DNA from: Lingula anatina
Taxonomy: Eukaryota; Brachiopoda; Lingulata; Lingulida; Lingulidae
Direction: 5' to 3'
Assembly: GCF_001039355.2 (NCBI RefSeq)
Contig: NW_019773931.1
Location: 1 to 33,154, forward strand
Length of the DNA: 33,154 bases
A model generated the notes under the pieces. The model was not told the origin of the DNA, searched no databases, and was given only the letters and a program-made list of their open reading frames with translations. The position numbers and the translations under genes were made by a program. Below, one piece after another: positions 1 through 10,900 of the stretch; position 1 is the first letter of the stretch; each line of letters starts with the position of its first letter.

Positions 1-2344
1 AGTTTTCTTTTTCCATTTGCTTTTATAATTAATTCAGCATAATAGTGACGTCCAAAAGAACAACGGAAGGGATATCATGGTATCATGAAAAAAGAACGGA
101 AAAGAAGTAGTAAATGATTATTCTATTTACGAAGAAACTATGATATAAAAAAAGAGATGGAAGGAAATCAGAAGCAGTAGCGGATCATCCTATTTTTACA
201 TGGACTCGCCATGGGAGCCGTGAGGGGTGAGGTTACCCTCTCCACCACACCCCCAACACATTTTTTAAAGTGATAAAATTAATAATGGCCATGTCAATAA
301 TTAACACAAGTAGCAAACGCAGATGACCTGCTTTATTATCCTTGTTTTTACATTTGCCGGTATAACAGAAAATTGAAATTCGGTGATGGACACCACTCAA
401 CCATGAACCAACTTGAAGAGTATTATTATTATTATTTTTGCCTTCCCTTCACTCACATGCACTCACACATGTATGCGCGCATGCACACATACTCAGACTG
501 AAATTTACTGACAATAAATATATATTTTTATTTAATTCTTATTTTTATTTAATTTTAAAGATAGTTAATTACACAAATTTCTTTTCTTTTTTTTTTTTTA
601 TTTATTACTAGATGCCATGTTTGCACGATAACCACGCGTCGTGGATTGCGTTAAAAATCACAGCTTGTCTTCTCAAACGCAATCGTTCGCCAATGCTTTT
701 ATGTGGTCCATTCATATTACTTTTCTGGCATTTGATCGCGAAACCTGATCACTTCATATCAAATGTGACTTCTTATAAAATGTGATTTTTCTCTATCCAT
801 TTTTAATTCAGCAAATCTGAACAAACTTTTTCGGGACAGGGATTCATTGTGCCGTATATAACGAATGGCTAATCTGAAATCCAAGCTTCCGTACGGAAAA
901 GGGGCTGGACTGTAGATTAGCCTACTTTAATGATCAGGTGGGTTTTTTGGCGAGTGTTATTCATATAGAACCAAGGTCAGTAGAAGTCAGAGATAAAACT
1001 TTTACACTTTTTTCTTAAACTAACCATTGAAATGTAAATTCTAAAAGCCATTCTAAAAAGTATTTTGTAACCCTCCCCATCCACCAAATTCCAGACCCAT
1101 GATTTGGATTTTCCTGGGAAACAATGAAAACGCTAAGACATTTTGTTTATATTTTGAAAGATTTCATTTTAATGGTAAAATGGCAGAAAATTTTAAGACA
1201 TCAGCAAGAAATAAAACCTTCATAATTATTCACTTTAACCAACAAATTATAGAATCAACTAAACAATGTTTTACGTTTATTATACTTGATCTTATATAGC
1301 ATAAACTACATATTTCTGAAAAAAAGCGAAAACACTTCTTTTACTATTTTCCTTTAAAAAATAATGGCGGATCTACTATCTCCCTCGTAAAATTATAATT
1401 ATATTTATATATTTAAAAAAAACTGAAAAAAAGACTTATTCTGAACTCGAATAATCAATCAATAATCGTTTAAATTGCCCAGAATTTCAAATCGGATACT
1501 CCATACACTTACATGCAATTCAGAACATATCTTTAAGATCTTTTTCTAAATCTGCAAATCTCGGCAGTTAAATATCAATAAGTGTATTTCTGATGAACAA
1601 AATGAGAGGAATAATGATTAATGCTTATTTTCCATTCTACGCACGGTATAACAGCATTTTCAAGCCCAGGAAACTTTCAAAAATGGAGACAAACATCTGT
1701 AAAATTGTGTGCATTTCACATTTTACACGTAAAACAAAATAGTTGACTGTGGCCCATATCAAACATCATTCCGTGATGTTAATTCGCCCCTTTACCTCGA
1801 ATGATTCTTTTTTTCTCTGTCAACCAGAAATCAGTATTGCCACAACCAAGAAATATTACTTGCTACATATCTAACTGACATATAATTTGTTCATTTATAG
1901 AATTATGCACACAATTCTAAAAGTAAATATATCACTTTAACTATATTGTGTTACTTTCATAAGACTACAATCTAAATATAAACATACTTATACATGTAAT
2001 ACTACATGTATGATTTAAAACAGACCATTCCACAACTTTTCCCTCTTCATGACTATTTATCACACAAATATTCGGCATTTTAAGGGATTCAAAACTGTTA
2101 ACATATTTCATGGGACGTGATGCCCTCTGATATCATTGCCTTCTCAAATAGTAGGCCTACACAAAATTGAAGTACCAGCTGTGAAATAAATATTTTGAAC
2201 CAGACTACAGTACTAGCGCACCCTGTGGGCAGACAGTAAGACGTGAAAAGATCAATTATTTATGGAGGCAAATGTCATGTGGGTAATGTATTTAGGAATG
2301 GCCAAAACTAGTTTTAAGCACGGGAACGCCAAAATACTTAAGAT
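1..2344. other. gene-free left flank with simple repeats
   Basis: I see no supportable gene here. Short open frames such as 1099-1299 have AT-driven composition and no recognisable domain. The stretch holds an (ATT)n run near 420-437, an alternating purine/pyrimidine tract with CACACATG, GCGCGC and ATGCACACA at about 455-490, and a T-run near 585-600. The homologous tandem segment starts at about 2345. Confidence 0.6.
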
Positions 2345-3583
2345 ATAATAACTAATAAGTTATGAACATATGTCTTACCTTCATATAGAAAAACCTTTAC
2401 ACTGAATCAGTTGAAACTGAAATATATGCAGATATAGTATCTATACCGCCATGCAGACAATCCCCAAAGAAGTGAAATTATCTGAATTTTGAGTTCAGCT
2501 AGTTTCATAGGACGTAGTGGACCTCTTTTGTATCTAGGATTACTTAGTTTCTATTCAAAACTCACCATTATCTGAATGGTAACAATGTTTTAAACAATTT
2601 TCTTAAAACATATACGTGGGGCGCATTTGTGTTCAACATATTTCACAATACACCAGAAGAAAATCCCAGACCCTAAACCACCCCAGATTGAAGCAATATC
2701 ATGCAGGTTACTGCCTAACCTAATATGGTCCAATACATATCTGAGCAGTTGTTATTATGGTTGAAGAAACCAGACCACACTACCGCCATCTAGAGGGGGG
2801 GGGGACTGGGAAGTTTAGCAGATTTCTTCATATCTTTGATTTTATGGACAGTGAAAGAATTTTATCAGCATAATGACAAATGATCTATTTATACACTATA
2901 CATGTTTCCTAATCTTCCCTTATACTTAATTCTTTAAAATAAGTATACCACAGGGATTATGAACAATACCATTAGTGACTGGTATAAATAATATAATGCA
3001 CGAATGTCAGGTTACTGCTACTGAAGGCTATCTACGCTTCTGTATTTGCAAACTACGTATATTATCTCGGTAAACAACATGTGTTTTCTAATAAAGGTAA
3101 AGTGTAGCCATATTTCATTTAACAAGTGTGGTATAAACGTATGTATATACAATTAGTTGCAATAAAATAATTTTGTCAAAGTTTGCAAAAAAGTCCACAT
3201 CTTACAAAAATCTTCTACAATCATTAATTGTGGATGAGGTCAATGTGTGCTTTTTATGTCCTTAGTAATACGTACATTGCATTGCAAATTCCCAACTATA
3301 AAATCGCATTTTCAAACAATGGGGCAGATGCATCAAAGGCAAATGTGATGTTATGTATTGTCAGAGGTTTGTTATACAACAGCGAATATCCAGATATAAG
3401 AAAATTATACAAAATATTTACATTGGTCCTGATATTTACAATCTGTGGCCTTTACAGGGAGGCAACACTTGGATTTTTGGTTCTGTTATCCACATAAAGT
3501 TATATACGTACAATGTAATATGCCTACGTCAAGAAGCGAATGACATATCAGCTACGTTCCCTGCACAAAATGAAAGTAAAAAG

Positions 3584-3747
3584 CTAACTACTTATAAAAT
3601 GTCCTATAGTGCACACTATCTGCATAATAATAACACACCACCTACGACAAAAGTAAAGCAATGATCTAACTACTTATAAAATGTCCTATAGTGCACACTA
3701 TCTGCATAATAATAACACACCACCTACGACAAAAGTAAAGCAATGAT
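3584..3747. repeat. perfect 82 bp direct tandem duplication
   Basis: The sequence from 3584 (ctaactacttataaaatg...) to 3665 is repeated base for base at 3666-3747. The matching place in unit B (about 6460-6545) has only one copy. The duplication therefore arose after units A and B separated, and recently, because no differences have accumulated. Confidence 0.95.
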
Positions 3748-3992
3748 CTAACTACTAAATTGTTATATACTGCAAATTCTGTACAGTATAATAAGCTTTT
3801 TTACATGGTCTCATTCAGTCTGTTTTACATCAGTACTTTAGCTGTAAGACGGCATTTCAAATGTCTAAATCAATATTACCGAGTTGCGTGTGTGTAACTG
3901 TCAACGTGGAGTGACCGCACTCAGAAGAATCAGACTGTGACATGCGCAGAACAGTGCATGAAATCAAGTGTTTTGTTGATTATTTCACCCTT

Positions 3993-4238
3993 TCAAATAT
4001 CACAGGAATTTCTTTTGTGCTTACACGTCAGGGGACATGTATAAGTGACCCCGTCTGTGATAACTGAATAAGTCATCGTTTGTTGTGCCTTGATATATTT
4101 GCAGAATTCCAACTCACCATTTATATAGATTCGAATGTCATTTCTTTTGACCTCTTCTGTGGGACATCTTTGGACTGCCAGTCGGGATAGCTGCTCGTGA
4201 CGCGTTATCCCCTTAATGCAATGGCCCTCAAAGACCAT
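3993..4238 (-). CDS. small conserved open frame, unit A copy; function unknown
   Basis: An 81-residue open frame starts MVFEGHCIKGITRHEQLSRL and is cysteine-containing near its end (CPLTCKHKRNSC). I do not recognise it. A near-identical frame lies at 6819-7028 in unit B, where a 1-base change (gaccccg versus gacccg) shifts the last residues. A strong splice-donor-like GTGAGT lies inside the frame just after 'IYIN', and a CAG stands directly before the ATG, so it may be an exon rather than a complete gene. The surrounding noncoding DNA is equally conserved between the copies, so conservation alone does not show that it is coding. It lies downstream of, and on the same strand as, the CARD exon. 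Confidence 0.2.
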   Translation of the reverse strand: MVFEGHCIKGITRHEQLSRLAVQRCPTEEVKRNDIRIYINGELEFCKYIKAQQTMTYSVITDGVTYTCPLTCKHKRNSCDI

Positions 4239-4735
4239 GCTGAATCAAGTTGGCGCTGAAGTTGGATGCGAACCTTTCTTTGTTTCTTGTTGTCTTAATA
4301 ACGGTAGAAGATGGAATACAGCACATCTATGAAACGAGAAATATAAATAAATAAAACACTGACATGTGCCTTATACACTGTATGAGCTACAGTGTCAATA
4401 TAATCTGACGCCCTTTATGTTGTTAACAAATAATACCCAATTACCCTACATTAATAATGAATTCGTCTACAAGGCCTACTGTAACCCGTGCCATATCAAT
4501 TTGATCGTAATATCACCAAGATCGAAACAATAAGGAAGCTAACATGCAAACGTATCGTAAGCGGCAGTATGTATCTAATGCTTACGTACTCTTATTTGCA
4601 GACGAAATGACTAGAGTTACCCATGCCACAAAATCTTTTACATAATAATAATAATAATAATGATAATAGTAATAATTTGTCATGATGATCAGAAAAAAAA
4701 AATGCAAAGCCTAATGTTCAAAAACCGAATACCTG

Positions 4736-4926
4736 TTAAGTGTTCTTTCGCTTGGCAATTTCTTCGTCTAGGGCTTTACCGAATTCAGTGAAGGCGTGCT
4801 CTGCTTCGTCATCTCGCTTGAGCCCCCTTAACTTCTCAAGTAGGACTTTTATTTTCCTCTCCTTGGTTTGCTCACGCCGTACGGCATAATAGTCTTTCGT
4901 CGTTATCACCTCTCGACCCAGCAATC
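4736..4926 (-). pseudogene. truncated duplicate of the last (CARD) exon of the ROCO gene
   Basis: The sequence encodes the C-terminal 60 or so residues of the second CARD-like domain (ITTKDYYAVRREQTKERK ... LDEEIAKRKNT) with only a few changes from the intact exon at 7677-7923 (K/V, D/E and I/T type). It has the same stop codon, followed by the same CAG|GTATTC donor-like sequence. Homology stops at the N at 4927: the first part of the exon, its acceptor and all upstream exons are missing, and the next base belongs to a Tc1-like tail. I call it a pseudogene fragment, unless the N hides an assembly join. Confidence 0.8.
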
Positions 4927-4927
4927 N
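4927..4927. other. ambiguous base (N) at a homology breakpoint
   Basis: This is the only non-ACGT base I noticed. It sits exactly between the truncated CARD exon and the internal part of a Tc1-like 3' tail, so it probably marks an assembly join or an unresolved gap rather than a sequencing ambiguity. Confidence 0.8.
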
Positions 4928-5150
4928 CTGACATCAAAATGTTGTTATGGTTTTCTGGGGGTGTTCCTTTCTTTTGAATGACATCTTATGTCAGATTTAA
5001 TATTATTGACCAAAATATCTCACAACAGAAGACTGGATGTTATTATCACTCAGTGACATACTTTTTTAATGACTCAAGCCAAAAAAATTTAATCAGCACT
5101 CAAAAATAACAATGATAAAAAATATTCCATATTAAGTGGTAACCCTGTAC
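4928..5150 (+). mobile_element. Tc1-like element, 3' terminal fragment
   Basis: This is about 95% identical by eye to 22340-22566, the 3' noncoding tail following the Tc1-like transposase pseudogene. Both copies end at the same place, ...aaccctgTA. Read on the other strand this is TA followed by CAGGGTTGCTACTTAAT, a plausible mariner/Tc1 terminus with its TA target dinucleotide. The left part of the element is missing, cut at the N. Confidence 0.75.
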
Positions 5151-5194
5151 ATGTCCTCAGAATAAACCAGAATTAACTGTACTTAAAGTCTAAT

Positions 5195-7867
5195 CACTAA
5201 TACTTTATGAACAAATGCTTAACATTCATATTAGAGAACGGTACATTGAACCAGTTGAAATTAAATTATGCGTTTACTTATAGTTCTATACCGCCATGCA
5301 TATTATATAATTCCTCAAGAAATGAAACATCTTTCTAGATTGCGAGTTCAATTTGCTTCATCGGGGATGAGGCAGGACAAAGTGGGCTTCTTTTCTACCT
5401 AGGATCCTAGTTTTTATACAACAATCACCATAAGCTGAATAGTGACACTTTTTAAAATAATTCACTGAAAACATTCTGGTATACTTGGGGCGCATTTGTG
5501 TTCAACATATTTCACAATATATACTCGAAGAATATCCCAGACCCTAACCTACCCCAAAATGAAGCAATATTACGAAGGTCACTGCCTGTCATAATATGCT
5601 CCATAACATGTCTTTATCTGAGCAGTTGTTATTATGGTTGAACAAACCACACCGCACTACCTCCATCTGGAGAGAAAAATGGTCATCTCTTCTCCGCACT
5701 GGGAAGTTCAGCAGGTTGCTTCATATCTATAACTTTATAAACAGTAAAATATTTCATTTGAATAATGATATATTTTTACACCATAAATGTTCCAATAATT
5801 TTGCCGGGTATTTAACTCTTAACGAGTATACCGCAGATATTTTATACAGTACCATTGTTGACTGATAATAAATAATATAATGCACAAATATCAGAGGACT
5901 ACAACTAAATGCTGTCTACCGTCATGTATATGCAAACTATATTATCTCGGTAAACAAGATCTGTTTTCTAAGAAAGGAACGGTGTAGCCATATTTCCTTT
6001 AACAAGTGTGGTATAAATGCATATACAAATAGCTGAAATAAAAATGAGTTTGCACAAGTTTGCAAGAAAAGTCCACATCTTTCAAAAATCCTCTACAATC
6101 ATTTACTATGGATGAGGTCAATGTGTACTTTTAATGACCTCAGTAATACGTACATTACATTGCATATTCCCAACTATAAAATTGCATTTTTAAACAATGG
6201 CAGATGTCAGAGGGTAGTTATTCAACATCGAATACACAGATATATATGGATAATTATACAAAGTATTTACATTGGGCCCAATATTTAATATCTAAAGCAA
6301 TTTATGGCCTCTACACATGTATAACCCTTAAAAAAAGGGGGGGGGGGTATTTGCACTTTGTTCTGTTAGCCAGATAAGATTATATACATAATATGCTGAC
6401 GTCAAGAAGTGAATGACCCATCAGCTAAGTTCCCTGTACAAAAGTAAAGTTAAAAGCTAACTACTTATAAAATGTTCTATATTGCACACTATCTACAGAA
6501 AAATAAATCACCACCTACGACAAAAGTAAAGCAATGATCTAACTTATAAATTGTTATGTACTGCAAATTCTTTACAGTATAATAAGGTATTTTACATGGT
6601 CTCAGTCAGTCTGTTTTCATCAGTACTTTAGCTGTAACATGGCATTTCAAATGTCTAAATCCATATTACGGAGTTGCGTGTGTGTCACTGTCAACGTGGA
6701 GTGGCCGCACTCAGAAGAAAACAGACAGTGACATGCGCAGAAAAGTGCATGAAATCAAGTGTTTTGTTGATTATTTCACCCTTTCAAATATCACAGGAAT
6801 TTCTTTTGTGCTTACACGTCAGGGGACATGTATAAGTGACCCGTCTGTGATAATTGAATAAGTCATCGTTTGTTGTGCCTTGATATATTTGCAGAATTCC
6901 AACTCACCATTTATATAGATTCGAATGTCATTTCTTTTGGCCTTTTCTGTGGGACATCTTTGGACTGCCAGTCGGGATAGCTGCTCGTGACGCGTTATCC
7001 CCTTAATGCAATGGCCCTCAAAGTCCATGCTGAATCAAGTTGGCGCGGAAGTTGGATGCGAACCTTTCTTTGTTTCTTGTTGTCTTAATAACGGTAGAAG
7101 ATGGAATACAGCACATCTATGAAACGAGAAATATAAATAAATAAAACACTGACATGTGCCTTATACACTGTATGAGCTACAGTGTCAATATAATCTGCAC
7201 CAGTAAAGTGTAAACGTCTCAGCAACAGAATAAGAAACACGCTGATAAAGACTTCAAAATTGTATTCAAACATTAACACCACGGATAACACGTGAATTGC
7301 AAATCGATACTGCAACCGAAAACTAGGTCACAAGACAAGCCACACTGGCGCTGACGCCCTTTATGTTGTTAACAAATAATACCCAATTACCCTACATTAA
7401 TAATGGATTCGTCTACAAGGCCTACTGTAAAACGTGCCATATCAATTTGATCGTAATATCACCAAGATCGAAACAATAAGGAAGCTAACGTGCAAACGTA
7501 TGGTAAGCGGCAGTATGTATCTAATGCTTACGTACTCTTATTTGCAGACGAAATGACTAGAGTTACCCATGCCACAAAATCTTTTACATAATAATAATAA
7601 TAATGATAATAGTAATAATTTGTCATGATGAACAGAAAAAAAATGCAAAGCCTAATGTTCAAAAACCGAATACCTGTTAAGTGTTCTTTCGTTTGGCAAT
7701 TTCTTCATCTAGGGCTTTACCGAATTCAATGAAGGCGTGGTCTGCTTCGTCATCTCGCTTGAGCCCCCTTAACTTCTCAAGTAGGACTTTTACTTTCCTC
7801 TCCTTGGTTTGCTCACGCCGTACGGCATAATAGTCTTTCGTCGTTATCAACTCTCGATCCAGCAACC
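5195..7867. repeat. tandem segmental duplication, right copy (unit B)
   Basis: This is the partner of 2345-4926. It continues without a break into the intact ROCO gene and so is probably the ancestral arrangement. It contains a stretch at about 7197-7351 absent from unit A; the edges share a short 'ctg' microhomology, which fits a deletion in A. An A8G11 homopolymer junction lies near 6329-6347. Confidence 0.85.
6819..7028 (-). CDS. small conserved open frame, unit B copy; function unknown
   Basis: A 69-residue frame starts MDFEGHCIKGITRHEQLSRL. Its first 63 or so residues match the unit A copy with about four replacements. Loss of one C around 6840 shifts the frame and replaces the cysteine-rich C-terminus. 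It may be a decaying duplicate or an exon that ends at the internal GTGAGT donor. No family is recognised. Confidence 0.18.
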   Translation of the reverse strand: MDFEGHCIKGITRHEQLSRLAVQRCPTEKAKRNDIRIYINGELEFCKYIKAQQTMTYSIITDGSLIHVP

Positions 7868-7923
7868 TCTTCAATACGTCACCGAGGGCAACTTCTGGAA
7901 GCTCCATTGCCAAGTCTGGTAAC
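7677..7923 (-). CDS. coding exon 3: second CARD-like domain and stop
   Basis: This 247 bp exon starts after TTCTTCAATTCTCGAAG| and encodes residues 1732-1812, beginning LPDLAMELPE and ending LDEEIAKRKNT followed by TAA. The core (VLKRLLDRELITTKDYYAV, then RKVKVLLEKLRGL and HAFIEFGKALDE) fits helices 2-6 of a CARD. Helix 1 looks short or degenerate and the loops are highly charged. A donor-like CAG|GTATTC follows the stop directly, so a spliced 3' UTR or an alternative isoform is possible. A truncated duplicate lies at 4736-4926. Confidence 0.75.
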
Positions 7924-10900
7924 CTTCGAGAATTGAAGAAAATATATGTATACATAATGTATGTTAAGAGATGGAATTGATCAATTACATATATGTGTGT
8001 GTCTAATAGGACCATTCTGTTCTTCTGGCTTAAAGCTATTCATGTTACGTTGAGACATAGGCCTATTCATTATTAAATATATGATCCGGGGTTAGGCCAG
8101 GCGATGGCAGTAGTTAAAATAACTCACAATGGGTGAAAGTAGACCGGATTTTGTTGGAGCTGAAGTCTCATTGTGAAATCAACTCCTGAACACCCTCCCA
8201 TTACCTACCTCAGCATCCGGGCCGTTTCCGGATGTCCACTGTCATGGAGAGCACCGCAGAACACGTAAAAGACAGAATCATTCTTGAATTTAAGGTATCT
8301 CCAAATATCATACTCTTGATCTGGCTTAAGGATTTTTAACTTGTCTTCTTCAGTATATATACCGGCTTGATTGAGTCGATTGAATATATTGTTGGGACTG
8401 TCGAGTGTACCGCGAATGATCTTCAAAATATGGTTGGCGTGTTTGTCAAGGGATGTACGGTGCAAATCTGTCATTTTTCCTTTAAAAGAAAGATCATCTT
8501 CAGATTTATAGAGAAAAACCAATCATTTACCTTCATGTAAAATTACTTATATAAAACTAATTTTCATCGATATCAAAATGCTCATACTACATATAGGTGG
8601 TTGAATACATGCACTTACGTACACATAATGCGATACACAAAATAAGAGAATATTAGGATTTTACTATATAGTTACCTTTCGTAACTGGGTAGAAGAAGTC
8701 TGCTGACGCCAACATGTTGGGGTTTTCCTCGGGGCACGGATGATAAGGTGCTGGTTCTTCAAAGGGAACACTAAGTATAGACTTAGGGGCGTCAAACAGG
8801 GTTGGTGGATTATTCTCCTCTCGTACACAGTGTGCACACACCAGGAATTCATCGCGAGGAGAACCGGGACATTCTCTCTCTACAAGAGCTACAAGATCCT
8901 GAAATATCTCTTGGCTGTGCCTCTTCAGTTGAATGGGATCTTCACCGCGTATGGAGAGACAAAGAACTCCATTGGATGACCTTCCACTGAGCCTTCTTTC
9001 AAAACACATTTGGAACTGGCTGTCGAGTTCAGCATAAAAACCATCTTTCCAGTCTTGTCGTGTTGATTTGTAGTGTCCTAAATGACCATGGAGATGCACT
9101 GCCGCCATCTCGTAGAGACCAGGGGGACAGGGGGTGGGAAAATGGATCTCAGTTGAAATCTGCAACTTCTCTCTCGATGGAACAGAAGGCCATTTTGAGG
9201 AAATACTTGTTGGTTTATCTTCCTTTAGAAGCCAAGGGAAATGGTATCTGTTTTCATCATCGCGTTTCACAACGTAACAAATCTCAAATTTCACTAACAA
9301 CTCTATCATGGCATCAAGACCTCGTTTTGCAAAGTTAAATCGCCACCACAAACACTCCAACATGGTTTTACTGACGACACCTCTTTGCAGTACATCTTTC
9401 TTTGCTGATTCAAATTTCCTTGCAGTGTACTTTTTGTTGAAAGGGTCGGTATCATACTTAAGAACTGAACCAATATCATGTCGAAGGACTGCTCTTAAGA
9501 TATCAATGAAAACATCTTGCCTGTGGAATATGAAGTTCTTCAGCAACGGGTTACCTCTGAACCAAAGAACAACACCTGTATCATGTAGGAAATTCAACAC
9601 GTCTTCAATTCTTTGTGATTCGCCATCTGCTTCCATTTGTGGAGGTGTCCTCTCTGCCATTGTGGTAAGGAACTCCAGAGTTAGGAAAATATCTTGTCCA
9701 TTCTTTTTTTCTGTCTCTATGCGTTCCACCATCTGCAGCCATGTCTCAGGGAGTATGAGTTTCGTTTCTTTAGCTGTTCTTATTAACATCTCCTTTAACT
9801 CGGCCATTCCGTATCCAGTTTGAGAACTAGTTACAAAAACACTTCTGTAGACACGTGGTGGCTTTTTTCTCAGCATTTCAATACGGTTCATCGTTTTATT
9901 GTATACGTCTGGATACGACGTACTGAATGCAGTCCTCCTCTTTAATTCTTCCAGACTCGTTCTTAATTCGGATGCCTTATCACGTAAGTGAAACCTGAGA
10001 GCACGCAACACCTGATTTTTTCTGGTTTCCAACTCCTCATTGTTCAGGCGGTCTGCATGGGAACCTACAAGTAATATGGTTGAATCTGGTGCTCTTCTGT
10101 AAACATTATCTATCCAGCTTCTGACAATGTCGTTATATTTCAACGAGACATCCTGGAGATTGAACACTATCAATGTGATTGCTTCGTTGGTTAAGAAGAA
10201 ATTATGTGTGACTTTGTAGACTTCATGGCCACCAAAATCGTTAATGTTCAGGAAAACGTCTTTCTTTGGCGACCAAGGGATCTGCTCAATGACGTGTGTT
10301 CTGTCTGCCATAGTTGTTAAGAAAGGGCTTCCGGATGTCAGAGTTTTCACTAAACTTGTCTTCCCTGCACATGTTTCACCAAGGATATTCACCTGTAGTC
10401 TTGATGACGATGTCGCTTTGCTTTTGATAAGATCATCAAAATATCTAAACACGGCTTCCTTTCCTCTATCTGCTACTTCCTGTGGTGGCTGTATTAATTT
10501 ATTATTTCTAAGGTTCAAATCCAAAAGATTTTTAAGTTGTGTTATCTGAGGTGGCACTGTAGTGATTTGGTTTTCTTCTAGGTCAAGTGTCTTCAGTCTC
10601 AACAACTCACACACTGGCAACGGGAGTATTTTCAACTTGTTATAGGATAGGTTCAGTAGTTTCAGATTCTTAAGTTGTGTTATCTGAAGTCCTACTGTAG
10701 TTATTCGGTTTCCCTCAAGGAAAAGTCTCTCCAGTCTCTCCGATTCACACACTGCCAAAGGGAGTTCTCTTAACTTGTTTCCGGACAGGCTCAATTCTCT
10801 CAGATTCTTAGGTTGTGTTATCTGAGGTGGTGCTGTAGTGATTTGGTTTTCCTCAAGATGAAGTGTCTCCAGTCTCTCCAATTCAAACACTGGCAATGGG

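Larger units (their letters stand above)
2345..4926. repeat. tandem segmental duplication, left copy (unit A)
   Basis: This stretch aligns colinearly with about 5195-7867. Shared landmarks are the 'ctataccgccatgca' block (2440 and 5285), the 'ggggcgcatttgtgttcaac' block (2620 and 5486) and the CARD exon at the right end. Identity is clearly lower on the left (many substitutions and indels across 2345-3850) and very high on the right (about 98% by eye from 3960 onward, noncoding sequence included). The unit ends abruptly at the single N at 4927. It contains a private 82 bp tandem duplication and lacks a 155 bp stretch present in unit B. Confidence 0.85.

Noticed and set aside
8653-8675. Protein ending at the TAA at 8653
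   Set aside because: The donor AAAG|GTAACT and an in-phase CARD exon 196 bases further on make splicing far more likely. The last six codons would be intronic.
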